Positions 10,010-17,630 are shown, numbered from the stretch's first letter. The stretch is DNA of 35,463 nt from Stenotrophomonas maltophilia (GCA_002387845.1 DGLB01000055.1:1-35463), one strand, 5' to 3'. The notes: generated by a model not told the origin, from the letters alone. Numbers and translations are program-made.

Positions 10010-10997
10010 CGGTCGTTTCCAGGCCGGCAGAGGCCGGTTCCGGACGGCTGGGCTGGGCCTGGGATTCGTCCACCGGCACCGGCCCACCGGCCGCAAACCA
10101 GGCATAGAGATCGGCATCGCGGATCACCGCCAGGTCCGGGTCGGACAGCAGCGACGCATCGCCTGCTGCATCGGCGGCAGCGGAGGCGGCCGCTTCCGGC
10201 AGGTCGTCTGCCGGCAGCACCTCCATCTGCACCGGGTTGTCGATGCTGACCGCACCTTCGGGCACGCTGGCTTCGGGCAGGGGAAGCTGGCGATGATGCT
10301 TCCACCAATAGGCCCCGCCCAACAGGGCTCCGCTGGTCAGTGCCAGGATCAGCAGGCCACGCCACAGCGGACGCGGGGCGCGCTGCGCCGGGCGGCGGCG
10401 TGGAGCAGGTTCCTCCTTGACCGGCGCACGCCAGGACGGTGACGGGCGCATGCCCTCGGTCGTGGCAGGCGCAGGCTGATGCAGCCGCTGCAGGCGTTCC
10501 AGCGGCAGGTCCCGCAGCCGCTGCTGCACGTGTTCGGCCAGCGCGCGCCAGCCGTGCGCATCCGGGTGCCCGTGGCTGTCACGCGGACAGGCTTCGGCCA
10601 GCGCCTGCTGATAGTCCGCAATCGGCAGATCCAGAATCTGGGCCGCCGCCGCCTCGTCCAGCCCGCCGCCAATGCGCAGCAGCAGCGCCAGCCGGGCCGG
10701 TGGCGACAGTTTCGGCAGGTGCGCCAGCGCCGGCTCCCAGTGGCCGCCCTCGGCGGGCACGCGGATGGGATGGCGGTGTGCCAGCAGGATCCAGAAGCGG
10801 TCAGGCCATTGCGCCATCGGCACGTCGCTGGCGATACCGGTGAACGCGCGCATCACCGCCACCAGCGCCTGTTCGGCGACGGTCGGGTTGCCGCACTGCA
10901 GTTCGGCCACCACCAGGGCGCGGCGTTCAACGCCGCGCAGGAAAGCCGGAAGCGCGCCGGCTGCGTTGGAAGACATCGAGGCGTTCGCAGCCGTCAT
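9996..10997 (-). CDS. Degenerate ECF sigma-like protein with membrane anchor and DUF3619-like C-terminus
   Basis: The 333-residue protein has three parts. Residues 17-75 (FLRGVERRALVVAEL onward, with QWPDRFWILLAH) resemble region 2 of the ECF-type sigma factors that precede DUF3619-DUF3106 genes in Burkholderiales, but key core-binding and DNA-melting positions look eroded. Residues 93-135 (LPKLSPPARLALLLRI...AAAAQILDLP) resemble a sigma region 4 helix-turn-helix. After a basic linker (PRRRPAQRAPRP), residues 211-231 form one membrane helix. The tail contains LPADDLPEAA and LLSDPDLAVIRDADLYAWF, like the end of DUF3619 proteins. Positive charges before the helix predict a cytoplasmic N-terminus. 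The ATG at 10997 follows a GGAG site. The assignment rests on my recollection of these families and needs a profile search. Confidence 0.65.
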   Translation of the reverse strand: MTAANASMSSNAAGALPAFLRGVERRALVVAELQCGNPTVAEQALVAVMRAFTGIASDVPMAQWPDRFWILLAHRHPIRVPAEGGHWEPALAHLPKLSPPARLALLLRIGGGLDEAAAAQILDLPIADYQQALAEACPRDSHGHPDAHGWRALAEHVQQRLRDLPLERLQRLHQPAPATTEGMRPSPSWRAPVKEEPAPRRRPAQRAPRPLWRGLLILALTSGALLGGAYWWKHHRQLPLPEASVPEGAVSIDNPVQMEVLPADDLPEAAASAAADAAGDASLLSDPDLAVIRDADLYAWFAAGGPVPVDESQAQPSRPEPASAGLETTDADE

Positions 10998-11411
10998 AGC
11001 AACTCCATCATGAGCCGGAATGATAGCGACTGCGCCGAGCCACGAGCGTGCCGATCCGGGCCGGCACCGCGTCATCGCGACGCAGGTTGTGCACAGCACC
11101 ACCAAAAACCGCGGGAAAACGCAAGGTGACGGCAGCATCAACCGTGTGTCAGCTTTGTTTCACAACTAACTTGTTGATTATTAATATCTTTGTTGTGTGG
11201 CGATTTTTTGACCAACCTGAGCCGCACAGCAGAACCGCCGTAGGAAACTCCCCCGCTCCCACGCTCGCACACAGACTTATCCACAGAAGATGTGGATAAG
11301 ACTGAATCTCCAATAGCCACCGATATTTAGGTGATGTTTAGTCTCGCTGGACAGCGCCTCTGACCGGTCTGGCGCCCTGAACAGGAGGGCGGTGCCCGGT
11401 ACACTGCGCCG
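10998..11411. other. Divergent intergenic region with AT-rich tract and DnaA boxes
   Basis: This 414-base region separates the sigma-like gene (-) from priA (+) and contains no convincing ORF. Bases 11148-11215 are strikingly AT-rich for this chromosome, with TTGTTGATTATTAATATC as the core, and could be promoter UP-element sequence or an easily melted element. Two perfect DnaA boxes follow at 11277-11299. A weaker box-like TTGTGCACA lies at 11087-11095, one mismatch from consensus. I could not fix promoters for either flanking gene with confidence. Confidence 0.6.
11277..11299. promoter_or_regulatory. Inverted pair of perfect DnaA boxes
   Basis: TTATCCACA at 11277-11285 and its exact reverse complement TGTGGATAA at 11291-11299 are separated by GAAGA. 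Both match the consensus TTATNCACA without mismatch. The pair lies about 110 bases upstream of the priA start. DnaA bound here could regulate priA or the divergent gene, or act as a DnaA-titration or reactivation site. Confidence 0.85.
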
Positions 11412-13658
11412 ATGTCTTCTGCACCTGCAGCCCCTGTCCTGTCCCTGGAATGCGCCCCGGCCCCCGCGCCGGGCGCGCCGACCCTCCAGGTTGCCCTGCC
11501 GTTGCCCCTGCCCCAGCTGTTCGACTATGCACCGCCCTCCGGTTCCACGGCCGAAGCGGACAGCATTGGCCGCCGGGTGCGGGTGCCGTTCGGCTCGCGC
11601 GAGCTGGTCGGGGTGGTCGCCGGGCTGGGCAGCGCCGGTGCCGATACCCCCTTGCGCGACGCCCGCGAGTGGCTGGACCCGCAGCCGCTGCTCGACGGCG
11701 AGCTGTGGCGTTCATTGCAGTGGCTGGCGCGCTACACCCACGCCCCGCTCGGCGAGGTGGTCAGTACCGCCCTGCCGGCCCCCCTGCGTCGGGGCGAGCC
11801 GGTGCCCGATACCCATCGCTGGGGCTGGCAGCTGACCGCCGCAGGCCACGCGCAACGGACGCGCCAGCGCGCCGGCACCCGCCCACAACGCCTGTGCCAG
11901 TTGCTGGCCGATGCCGCCGGTCGCGGCACCGCGCTGGACGAGGACCAGCTGGACGACCTGATGGATGACTGGCGCGGCGCTGCGCGGTCGCTGGCCAAAC
12001 GCGGCCTGGTCGAGCGCGTGGCGCAGGTCCATGTCGCCCCGGTGCCGATGCTGGGCGCTGGCCCGGTGCCCAATGCCGAACAGGCCGATGCCGTCGCCGC
12101 CATTACCGGTGGCACCGGTTTTGGCACGTTCCTGCTGGACGGTGTCACCGGCAGCGGCAAGACCGAGGTTTACCTGCAGGCCATCGCCGCCTGCCTGGCG
12201 CGTGGGCAACAGGCACTGGTGCTGGTGCCGGAGATCGGGCTCACGCCGCAGACGCTGGCGCGCTTCCGCACCCGGTTGGGCATTCCCGTGCATGTGCTGC
12301 ATTCGGGTCTGAATGACAACGAGCGTGCCCGGGTCTGGGCTGCGGCGAGCCGCGGCGAGGCCCAGGTGATTGTCGGCACCCGCTCGGCGGTGTTCACCCC
12401 ACTGCCGAACGCTGGCCTGATCGTGGTCGACGAGGAGCATGACGGCAGCTACAAGCAGCAGGACGGCATCCGTTATCACGCCCGCGACTTCGCCCTGGTG
12501 CGGGCCAAGGCGCTGGACATCCCGGTGGTGCTGGGCAGCGCCACGCCGTCGCTGGAGTCGCTGCACAACGCGCGCAGCGGTCGTTACGCGCATCTGCGGC
12601 TGAAGCAACGTGCCGGCGAAGCCCGCCCACCGCGCGTGCGCGTGCTTGATGTGCGCAAGCGCCCGCTGCGCGATGGCCTGTCGCCCGAAGTACTGGAAGG
12701 CATTGCCGAGCACCTGCAGCGCGGCCACCAGGTGCTGGTGTTCAAGAACCGACGTGGCTATGCACCGGTGCTGCTGTGCCACGACTGTGGCTGGACCGCG
12801 CCCTGCCGTCGTTGTGACGCACCGATGACGGTGCACGCCGGTGGCCGCCGGCTGCAGTGCCACCACTGCGGCGCGCGCCAGCCGGCACCGCTGGCCTGCC
12901 CGGATTGCGGCAGCCTGGCCCTGCAACCGCAGGGCATCGGCACCGAGCGCCTGGAGGAACACCTGGTCGAGGCATTCGCCGACTACCCGGTGATCCGGAT
13001 TGATCGGGGCACCACGAACCGTCGGGACGCGCTGGAATCGCAACTGGCGCGCCTGGGCGACCAGCCCGGCATTCTGGTCGGCACGCAGATCCTGGCCAAA
13101 GGTCACGACCTGCCACGGCTGACCCTGGTGGTGGTGGTCGGCATCGACGAAGGACTGTTCTCGGCGGATTTCCGCGCCAGCGAGAAACTGGCCCAGCAGC
13201 TGATCCAGGTGGCGGGGCGTGCAGGCCGTGCCGCCGACCCCGGCGAGGTGTGGCTGCAGACCCACCACCCCGGGCACCCCTTGCTGGAAACACTGGTGCA
13301 TGGCGGCTACCACGCCTTTGCCGACGCCGAACTGCAGCAGCGCGATGCGGCCGGTTTCCCGCCGTTCGCGCACCTGGCGCTGCTGCGCGCGGAGGCGCAG
13401 CAGGTGGAGCATGCCAATGCCATGCTCACTGCCGTGCGCGGGTTGATTGCCGAAGATGCGCCGGTGGAGCGGTTTGGACCGATGCCCGCACCGATGCCGC
13501 GCCGGGCAGGGTATCAGCGCACCCAGTTGCTGTTGTCCGCGCCGCAGCGGCGGCCGCTGCATGCCGTCCTGGATGTGATGGTGCCGCGGATCCATGGGTT
13601 GCCGGAGGCGCGGAAGGTGCGGTGGAGTCTGGACGTCGATCCCACGGATCTTTATTGA
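11412..13658 (+). CDS. priA: Primosomal protein N' (replication restart helicase PriA)
   Basis: Recognises stalled forks and D-loops and reloads the replicative helicase. The 748-residue protein is close to the usual length. The N-terminal 3'-end-binding domain (LPLPLPQLFDYAPP) is followed by helicase lobe 1, with Walker A GVTGSGKTE (Lys about 250) and the DEEH box (VVDEEHDGSYKQQ). Eight cysteines in four pairs (CHDC, CRRC, CHHC, CPDC) form the two zinc sites. Helicase lobe 2 includes ILVGTQILAKGHDLP and QVAGRAGRA. The final TGA lies inside a perfect 18-base inverted repeat. DnaA boxes upstream suggest a link to the replication cycle. Confidence 0.97.
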   Translation: MSSAPAAPVLSLECAPAPAPGAPTLQVALPLPLPQLFDYAPPSGSTAEADSIGRRVRVPFGSRELVGVVAGLGSAGADTPLRDAREWLDPQPLLDGELWRSLQWLARYTHAPLGEVVSTALPAPLRRGEPVPDTHRWGWQLTAAGHAQRTRQRAGTRPQRLCQLLADAAGRGTALDEDQLDDLMDDWRGAARSLAKRGLVERVAQVHVAPVPMLGAGPVPNAEQADAVAAITGGTGFGTFLLDGVTGSGKTEVYLQAIAACLARGQQALVLVPEIGLTPQTLARFRTRLGIPVHVLHSGLNDNERARVWAAASRGEAQVIVGTRSAVFTPLPNAGLIVVDEEHDGSYKQQDGIRYHARDFALVRAKALDIPVVLGSATPSLESLHNARSGRYAHLRLKQRAGEARPPRVRVLDVRKRPLRDGLSPEVLEGIAEHLQRGHQVLVFKNRRGYAPVLLCHDCGWTAPCRRCDAPMTVHAGGRRLQCHHCGARQPAPLACPDCGSLALQPQGIGTERLEEHLVEAFADYPVIRIDRGTTNRRDALESQLARLGDQPGILVGTQILAKGHDLPRLTLVVVVGIDEGLFSADFRASEKLAQQLIQVAGRAGRAADPGEVWLQTHHPGHPLLETLVHGGYHAFADAELQQRDAAGFPPFAHLALLRAEAQQVEHANAMLTAVRGLIAEDAPVERFGPMPAPMPRRAGYQRTQLLLSAPQRRPLHAVLDVMVPRIHGLPEARKVRWSLDVDPTDLY

Positions 13659-13682
13659 GGCGATGCCTCAATAAAGATCCGT
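13644..13682. terminator. Perfect 18-bp hairpin spanning the priA stop codon
   Basis: ACGGATCTTTATTGAGGC (13644-13661), a GAT loop, and the exact reverse complement (13665-13682). The TGA of priA is in the left arm. There is no T-tract after it. It is more likely an RNA 3'-end stabilising structure or a Rho-assisted terminator than a classical intrinsic terminator. Confidence 0.7.
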
Positions 13683-13703
13683 CCACGCATTCCACCTTGA
13701 CCC

Positions 13704-13738
13704 CGCGCCTGTCGGCGCGCCCCTTCAACAAGAAGGGG
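13704..13738. terminator. Two tandem hairpins in the priA/GST convergent gap
   Basis: CGCGCC/GGCGCG with a TGTC loop (13704-13719) is followed directly by CCCCTTC/GAAGGGG with an AACAA loop (13720-13738). Neither has a good T-tract. Their position between convergent genes suggests a role at transcript 3' ends. Confidence 0.45.
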
Positions 13739-13758
13739 CTCTTCCCCAGACAGCATCC

Positions 13759-13784
13759 GTAGAGCCGGGCTCTGCCCGGCTGCC
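13759..13784 (+). repeat. Single SMAG-type palindrome
   Basis: GTAG (13759-13762) followed by an AGCCGGGC/GCCCGGCT stem with a TCT loop. A solitary element of the same family as at 2488 and 4761, placed just after the end of the minus-strand GST gene. Confidence 0.8.
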
Positions 13785-13786
13785 TT

Positions 13787-14407
13787 TCAGGTCAGCGGCG
13801 TCATCACCGCTTTGGCATACGCCGGCCGCTGCTGCAGGCGCCCATACCAAGCGTCCAGGTGCGGCAGGTGCGGGCGTTGGATCGGCAGGTTGAACCAGGC
13901 ATACACCAGTGCGCCGAGCGGAATGTCGCCCATGGCGAACTGCTCGCCCGACAACCACGGCTGCGTGGCCAGCGTGGCATCGGCCATGGCCAGGTAGTCA
14001 CCGGCCTTGACCACGGCGGCATTGATCCGGGTTTCATCGCGGTCGGCCGGGGCGGTGCGCATGATCCCCCAGATCAGCTCGCTGTACAGCGGAGCCATGC
14101 GCGAGGTGCTCCAGTCCATCCACTTTTCACACTGCGCCCGCGCCATCACGTCTTCCGGATACAGGGTGCCCAGCGCATAGCGGGCGCTCAGGTAGCGCAC
14201 GATGGTGTTGGACTCCCACAACGGCAGGCCGTGGTCCTCGATCACCGGTACCAGCCCGTTCGGGTTCATCGCCACGTATTCCGGCGTCTGCGTGCCGCCA
14301 AAACTGCCGCCCACCTCGATGGACTCATACGGCACGCCGATTTCCTCGGCACACCACAACACCTTGCGCACGTTGCTGGAATTGCGCCGGCCCCAGATCT
14401 TCAGCAT
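13787..14407 (-). CDS. Glutathione S-transferase family protein
   Basis: A 206-residue two-domain protein. The N-terminal thioredoxin-like domain starts MLKIWGRRNSSNVRKVLWCAEE, where the Ser pair after Arg is the likely active-site region. It continues through NPNGLVPVIEDHG (cis-Pro glutathione site) and LWESNTIVRYLSARY (Glu-Ser that binds the glutamyl group). The helical C-terminal domain contains FAMGDIPLGALVYAWF, the usual N-capping box region. It probably conjugates glutathione to electrophiles, but the substrate is unknown. The ATG at 14407 is used because the thioredoxin fold begins there; an AGGAAA ribosome site lies upstream. The next gene upstream on the same strand ends 25 bases away. 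Confidence 0.93.
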   Translation of the reverse strand: MLKIWGRRNSSNVRKVLWCAEEIGVPYESIEVGGSFGGTQTPEYVAMNPNGLVPVIEDHGLPLWESNTIVRYLSARYALGTLYPEDVMARAQCEKWMDWSTSRMAPLYSELIWGIMRTAPADRDETRINAAVVKAGDYLAMADATLATQPWLSGEQFAMGDIPLGALVYAWFNLPIQRPHLPHLDAWYGRLQQRPAYAKAVMTPLT

Positions 14408-14432
14408 GTTGGTTTTCCTGGTGGGAGTGCGC

Positions 14433-15194
14433 TTATTTTGCCGGTTTCGCTGCGCCTTTTTTCGGCAGTGCGCGTACATACGTCGACTTGCCGTCTTTCT
14501 TCATCTCGAACAGGCCGATCGCCGCCAACAGCTCACTGAGCTTGCCGTAACCGTAATTGCGCGAATCGAACGAGGCCTGGTTGCCAATCTGGCTGCCCAC
14601 CGGCCCCAGGTGCGACCAGCCGTCCTCGGCTTCGGCCGAGGCCACCGCACGGCGCAGCATCTGCACCAGCCGGGTGTCGCTGCGCAGCTCTGCACCGCTC
14701 TTGCGGGGACGGGTTTCCTCGTTGTCCTGCTCCACTTCAGGATCGGTGGCATGGCCCTGGCCCAGCGCCTCCAGGTAGGTGAACTTCGAGCAGGCGTTGA
14801 CGAATGGCTCCGGCGTCTTCTTCTCGCCAAAGCCATACACCTTGACCCCATCAGTGAGCAGGCGCATCACCAGCGGGGTGAAATCGGCATCGCTGGACAC
14901 GATCGCAAAGCCGTCCAGGTTACGGGCGTAGAGCATGTCCATGGCATCGATCACCATCGCCATGTCCGAGGCATTCTTGCCACGGCTGTAGGCGAACTGC
15001 TGGATCGGGCGGATGGCGTATTCGTGCAGCACGGATTCCCAGCCCTTCAATCGCGGGCTCTTCCAGTTGCCGTAGGCACGCCGCACGTTGGCCACGCCAT
15101 AGCGCGCGACTTCGGCCAGCACCACGTCGATCTTCGAAGAGGGGGCGTTGTCGGCATCGATCAACAGGGCGATGCGCTTTTCCGGTTCGGTCAT
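14433..15194 (-). CDS. NYN domain protein with C-terminal OST-HTH/LOTUS-like domain
   Basis: The 253-residue protein has an N-terminal PIN-like NYN domain (about residues 5-140), recognised from IALLIDADN with its two metal-binding aspartates, GKNASDMAMVIDAMDML and IVSSDADFTPLVMRL. These acidic positions are those of NYN ribonucleases. A variable acidic linker (about 145-175) leads to an OST-HTH-like RNA-binding module (WSHLGPVGSQIGNQASFDSRNYGYGKLSELLAAIGLFEM). The tail is basic. The family (DUF88/LabA-like) is widespread, and an RNA-processing role is inferred. The downstream GST gene is 25 bases away on the same strand, so the two may be cotranscribed. Confidence 0.9.
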   Translation of the reverse strand: MTEPEKRIALLIDADNAPSSKIDVVLAEVARYGVANVRRAYGNWKSPRLKGWESVLHEYAIRPIQQFAYSRGKNASDMAMVIDAMDMLYARNLDGFAIVSSDADFTPLVMRLLTDGVKVYGFGEKKTPEPFVNACSKFTYLEALGQGHATDPEVEQDNEETRPRKSGAELRSDTRLVQMLRRAVASAEAEDGWSHLGPVGSQIGNQASFDSRNYGYGKLSELLAAIGLFEMKKDGKSTYVRALPKKGAAKPAK

Positions 15195-15320
15195 CGGAGC
15201 ACTCCATCAATGAAACACGGGGCCGCCGGCAAGCGCGACGGCTGCTGAATCCAGTATCGGCCATGCACGTGAAGTTTGCGCGTCGCATGCGACCATCTGA
15301 CGCGACACCAACGTTTCCCA

Positions 15321-15340
15321 GGTGCCGGAGCGCCGGCACC
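15321..15340 (+). promoter_or_regulatory. Perfect 5'-UTR hairpin just before the NDH-2 ribosome site
   Basis: GGTGCCGG, loop AGCG, CCGGCACC form an uninterrupted 8-bp GC-rich stem. It ends three bases before the AAGGAG ribosome binding site (15344-15349). It may modulate translation or protect the RNA 5' end. Confidence 0.5.
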
Positions 15341-15357
15341 CGCCAAGGAGCAAGTGC

Positions 15358-16632
15358 ATGACCCGTGACCCCCTGCCCCACCTGGTCATCATCGGCGGCG
15401 GCTTTGCCGGCCTGTGGGCTACCCGCGCGCTGGCCAGCAGCCGCATCCGGATCACCCTGGTGGACCGTCGCAACCACCACCTGTTCCAGCCGCTGCTGTA
15501 CCAGGTGGCCACCGCCGGCCTGTCCGCACCGGACATCGCCGCACCGCTGCGCCACATTCTGGGCCACCAGCGCAATGTTGAAGTCCGGCTGGGCGAGGTC
15601 ACCACGATCGACAAACAGGCCCGGCAGATCACCTTGGCCGACGGCAGCCGTATTCCCTACGACACCCTGCTGCTGTGCACCGGGGCCACTCACGCTTACT
15701 TCGGCCATGACGAATGGGCCGCCGACGCGCCCGGCCTGAAGACGCTGGACGACGCCATCGCGCTGCGCCGCAAGCTGCTGCTGGCGTTCGAACGTGCCGA
15801 AGCCGAGCCCGACCCGGCACGCAAGGCGGCCTGGCTGAGCTTCGCCGTGGTCGGCGGCGGCCCCACCGGGGTGGAACTGGCCGGCACCCTGGCCGAGATC
15901 GCCCGCCACACGCTGCGCAACGAGTTCCGCCACATCGACCCGGCCAGCGCCAAGGTGCGCTTGGTCGAGGCCGGCCCGCGCGTGCTGTCCAGCTTCCCCG
16001 AGGTGCTGTCGCTGAAGGCGCGTCGGCAGCTTGAGAAGCTGGGTGTGGAAGTCCTTACCGGCACCCCGGTGAGCGACATCAACGCGGAAGGGTTCCAGTT
16101 GGGCGAGCAGTTCGTTCCTGCGCGCACCGTGGTGTGGGCCGCCGGCGTGGCCGCCTCGCCGCTGGCGTGCACGTTGGACGCGCCGCTGGACCGTGCAGGA
16201 CGGGTATTGGTGCAGCCGGACCTGACCCTGGCCGGGCACCCGGAGATCTTCGTCGCTGGCGATCTGGCCGCGTTGAACCAGGCCGATGGCAAGCCGGTGC
16301 CTGGCGTGGCCCCGGCCGCCAAGCAGATGGGCAAGCATGTCGCCACCACGGTCCGCGCGCGGCTGGAGGGCAAGCCCGCACCGGGGCCGTTCAAGTACGC
16401 CGATTACGGCAACCTCGCCACCATCGGCCGCATGGCCGCCATCGTGCACCTCGGCAAGCTGCAGCTGTCCGGCGTGCTGGCCTGGTGGTTCTGGCTGGCC
16501 GCGCACGTGTTCTTCCTGATCGGCTTCCGCAACCGCATCGTGGTGCTGCTCAACTGGGCGGTGGCGTACTGGAGTTACCAGCGCAGCGCGCGGATCATCT
16601 TTGGTGATGATCAGCAGGATCGACGGCCATGA
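15358..16632 (+). CDS. ndh: Type II NADH dehydrogenase-like FAD/NAD(P) oxidoreductase
   Basis: The 424-residue flavoprotein is expected to transfer electrons from NADH to quinone at the inner face of the membrane without pumping protons. It has the FAD-binding GGGFAGLWATRAL (about residues 11-23), a second Rossmann motif VVGGGPTGVELAG for NADH, and EIFVAGDLA, which contacts FAD. AAKQMGKHVA, typical of NDH-2 proteins, follows. The C-terminal region (LSGVLAWWFWLAAHVFFLIGFRNRIVVLLNWAVAYW) is hydrophobic and amphipathic, as in membrane-associated NDH-2. The start at 15358 has an AAGGAG eight bases upstream. The quinone specificity cannot be read directly. Confidence 0.9.
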   Translation: MTRDPLPHLVIIGGGFAGLWATRALASSRIRITLVDRRNHHLFQPLLYQVATAGLSAPDIAAPLRHILGHQRNVEVRLGEVTTIDKQARQITLADGSRIPYDTLLLCTGATHAYFGHDEWAADAPGLKTLDDAIALRRKLLLAFERAEAEPDPARKAAWLSFAVVGGGPTGVELAGTLAEIARHTLRNEFRHIDPASAKVRLVEAGPRVLSSFPEVLSLKARRQLEKLGVEVLTGTPVSDINAEGFQLGEQFVPARTVVWAAGVAASPLACTLDAPLDRAGRVLVQPDLTLAGHPEIFVAGDLAALNQADGKPVPGVAPAAKQMGKHVATTVRARLEGKPAPGPFKYADYGNLATIGRMAAIVHLGKLQLSGVLAWWFWLAAHVFFLIGFRNRIVVLLNWAVAYWSYQRSARIIFGDDQQDRRP

Positions 16633-16640
16633 CGCGGGCT

Positions 16641-16687
16641 GTTTGATGTTTGATGTTTGATGTTTGATGTTTGATGTTTGATGTTTG
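16641..16687. repeat. Heptanucleotide tandem repeat (GTTTGAT)6
   Basis: Six perfect copies of GTTTGAT plus a partial GTTTG, beginning eight bases after the NDH-2 stop codon. It lies outside any coding region and is AT-rich against its surroundings. Perfect identity suggests slippage-prone, length-variable DNA useful as a strain marker. Confidence 0.97.
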
Positions 16688-16690
16688 CCG

Positions 16691-16834
16691 GTAGCGTCGG
16701 TCGACAGACGACGGCCGATAACACCCGATCAGCCCTTTGACGCATGGAGCCTTCCAGGCAAGCGCCTCCGTTTCCCGGTCATGCGTCCCCGGGCGTGGCC
16801 CGCGTATCGGCGGTCGTCTATCGACTGACCCTAC
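16691..16834. repeat. Two facing GTAG-tagged REP-like palindromes
   Basis: GTAG at 16691 starts an imperfect hairpin (CGTCG...CGACG, to 16715). At 16811-16834, in opposite orientation, GTAG is followed by GGTC, a bulged A, GTC, loop GATA and the matching right arm. These look like a GTCGAC-core SMAG subfamily. The second tag overlaps the TAG stop of the minus-strand gene ending at 16831. The ~95 bases between them hold no recognisable feature. Confidence 0.55.
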
Positions 16835-17160
16835 CCAAGCGACGCGTCGTCGTTGCCTTGGGCGAGGTGCACATCCCAGGTGCACAGGTAGTCCGGGTCG
16901 GTCACGGTGAAGTCCACCGAACGCAACGTGTAATCGCCAGGCCCGGCGACCTTGTAATGATCCAGATGCGGCGGCAGGAACAGCTCTTCGTCGTCGATCA
17001 GGCTGGACAGCACCACGCCTTCCTCGTTGTTGATGCGCAGCACCCTGCCTGCAAACTGCTTCTGTTCCAGTGCGTTGTCGTTGGCGTCCAGGTAGGTGAT
17101 GCCCGCAAGAACGATCTTGCCGAGCATGGTGTTGGCTTTGTCTTGGTCGATGGGGCTCAT
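16831..17160 (-). CDS. Small uncharacterised protein (109 aa)
   Basis: Starts MSPIDQDKANTMLGKIVLAGITYLDANDNALEQKQFAG and has no signal peptide or membrane segment. It looks like a compact beta-rich protein (alternating hydrophobic strands, VLRINNEEGVVLSSL, ELFLPPHL, PGDYTLRSVDFTVTDPDYLCTWDVHL). I recall similar ~100-residue bacterial proteins of this pattern without a known function, so no role is assigned. The start at 17160 gives a sensible N-terminus; the in-frame extension upstream overlaps the neighbouring gene. It lies 38 bases downstream of the NTF2-like gene on the same strand. Its TAG stop is part of a GTAG-tagged repeat. Confidence 0.75.
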   Translation of the reverse strand: MSPIDQDKANTMLGKIVLAGITYLDANDNALEQKQFAGRVLRINNEEGVVLSSLIDDEELFLPPHLDHYKVAGPGDYTLRSVDFTVTDPDYLCTWDVHLAQGNDDASLG

Positions 17161-17198
17161 GAGTATCCGGGTCTTCGTGGGACGCGCATGGTGCGTCA

Positions 17199-17630
17199 CT
17201 ACGGTTTGGGCTTGGGGTACCAGAGGGCGTTGACGATGATCCAGCGCTGGTCGAAGCGGCCCATGTGGAAGTAGTCGACGAACCAAGGGGTCTCGAGGCG
17301 GACTGAAGCCGCGTTGCCGGTCACATCCAATACCCGGCAGCTGCGGTTCCATTCCGCCTTGGGGGTCTTCAGCGCCCCCTGCCTGGTCAGTGCCACCAGC
17401 TCTTCCTTGGACATGCGGCGAAGGCCAAGGCGCTCGTCCGGTGTGTCACCGAGCACAGCACGCTTGGCCAGGTCCGGATGCAGCGACCGGGCCACCCGCG
17501 CCGGATCGGCTTCCAACTGACCATCCACGTAATCCAGACAGGTGGCCTCGATGGCGGCCAGCGTGGCGGGATCTGCCACTGGCGCGGCAGCGGCCGGAGT
17601 CAATGCAAGCAGCAGGAAAAGCGTGGACAT
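17199..17630 (-). CDS. Exported NTF2-like (putative lumazine-binding family) protein
   Basis: A 143-residue protein with an N-terminal signal peptide (MSTLFLLLALTPAAAAPVA) and a single SnoaL/NTF2-like fold. The stretch CLDYVDGQLEADPARVARSLHPDLAKRAV is characteristic of the putative lumazine-binding family, and VRLETPWFVDYFHMGRFDQRWIIVNALW forms the closing strands. Members of this fold bind small molecules or are enzymes; nothing here identifies the ligand. Three ATGs lie close together (17642, 17633, 17630). The last is preferred because GGAGG lies five bases upstream of it, a proper spacing. It sits in a minus-strand run of small genes. Confidence 0.82.
   Translation of the reverse strand: MSTLFLLLALTPAAAAPVADPATLAAIEATCLDYVDGQLEADPARVARSLHPDLAKRAVLGDTPDERLGLRRMSKEELVALTRQGALKTPKAEWNRSCRVLDVTGNAASVRLETPWFVDYFHMGRFDQRWIIVNALWYPKPKP

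Noticed and set aside
8528..10249. 573-codon plus-strand frame opposite the MATE and DUF3106 genes
   Set aside because: Composition is that of an antisense frame, and it spans several real genes on the other strand.
11148..11299. The main chromosomal replication origin
   Set aside because: dnaA, dnaN, rpmH and gidA are absent, and only two perfect DnaA boxes are present. A regulatory or titration site is more likely.
16641..16687. CRISPR-like repeat
   Set aside because: The units are 7 bases and directly adjacent, with no spacers; it is a simple tandem repeat.
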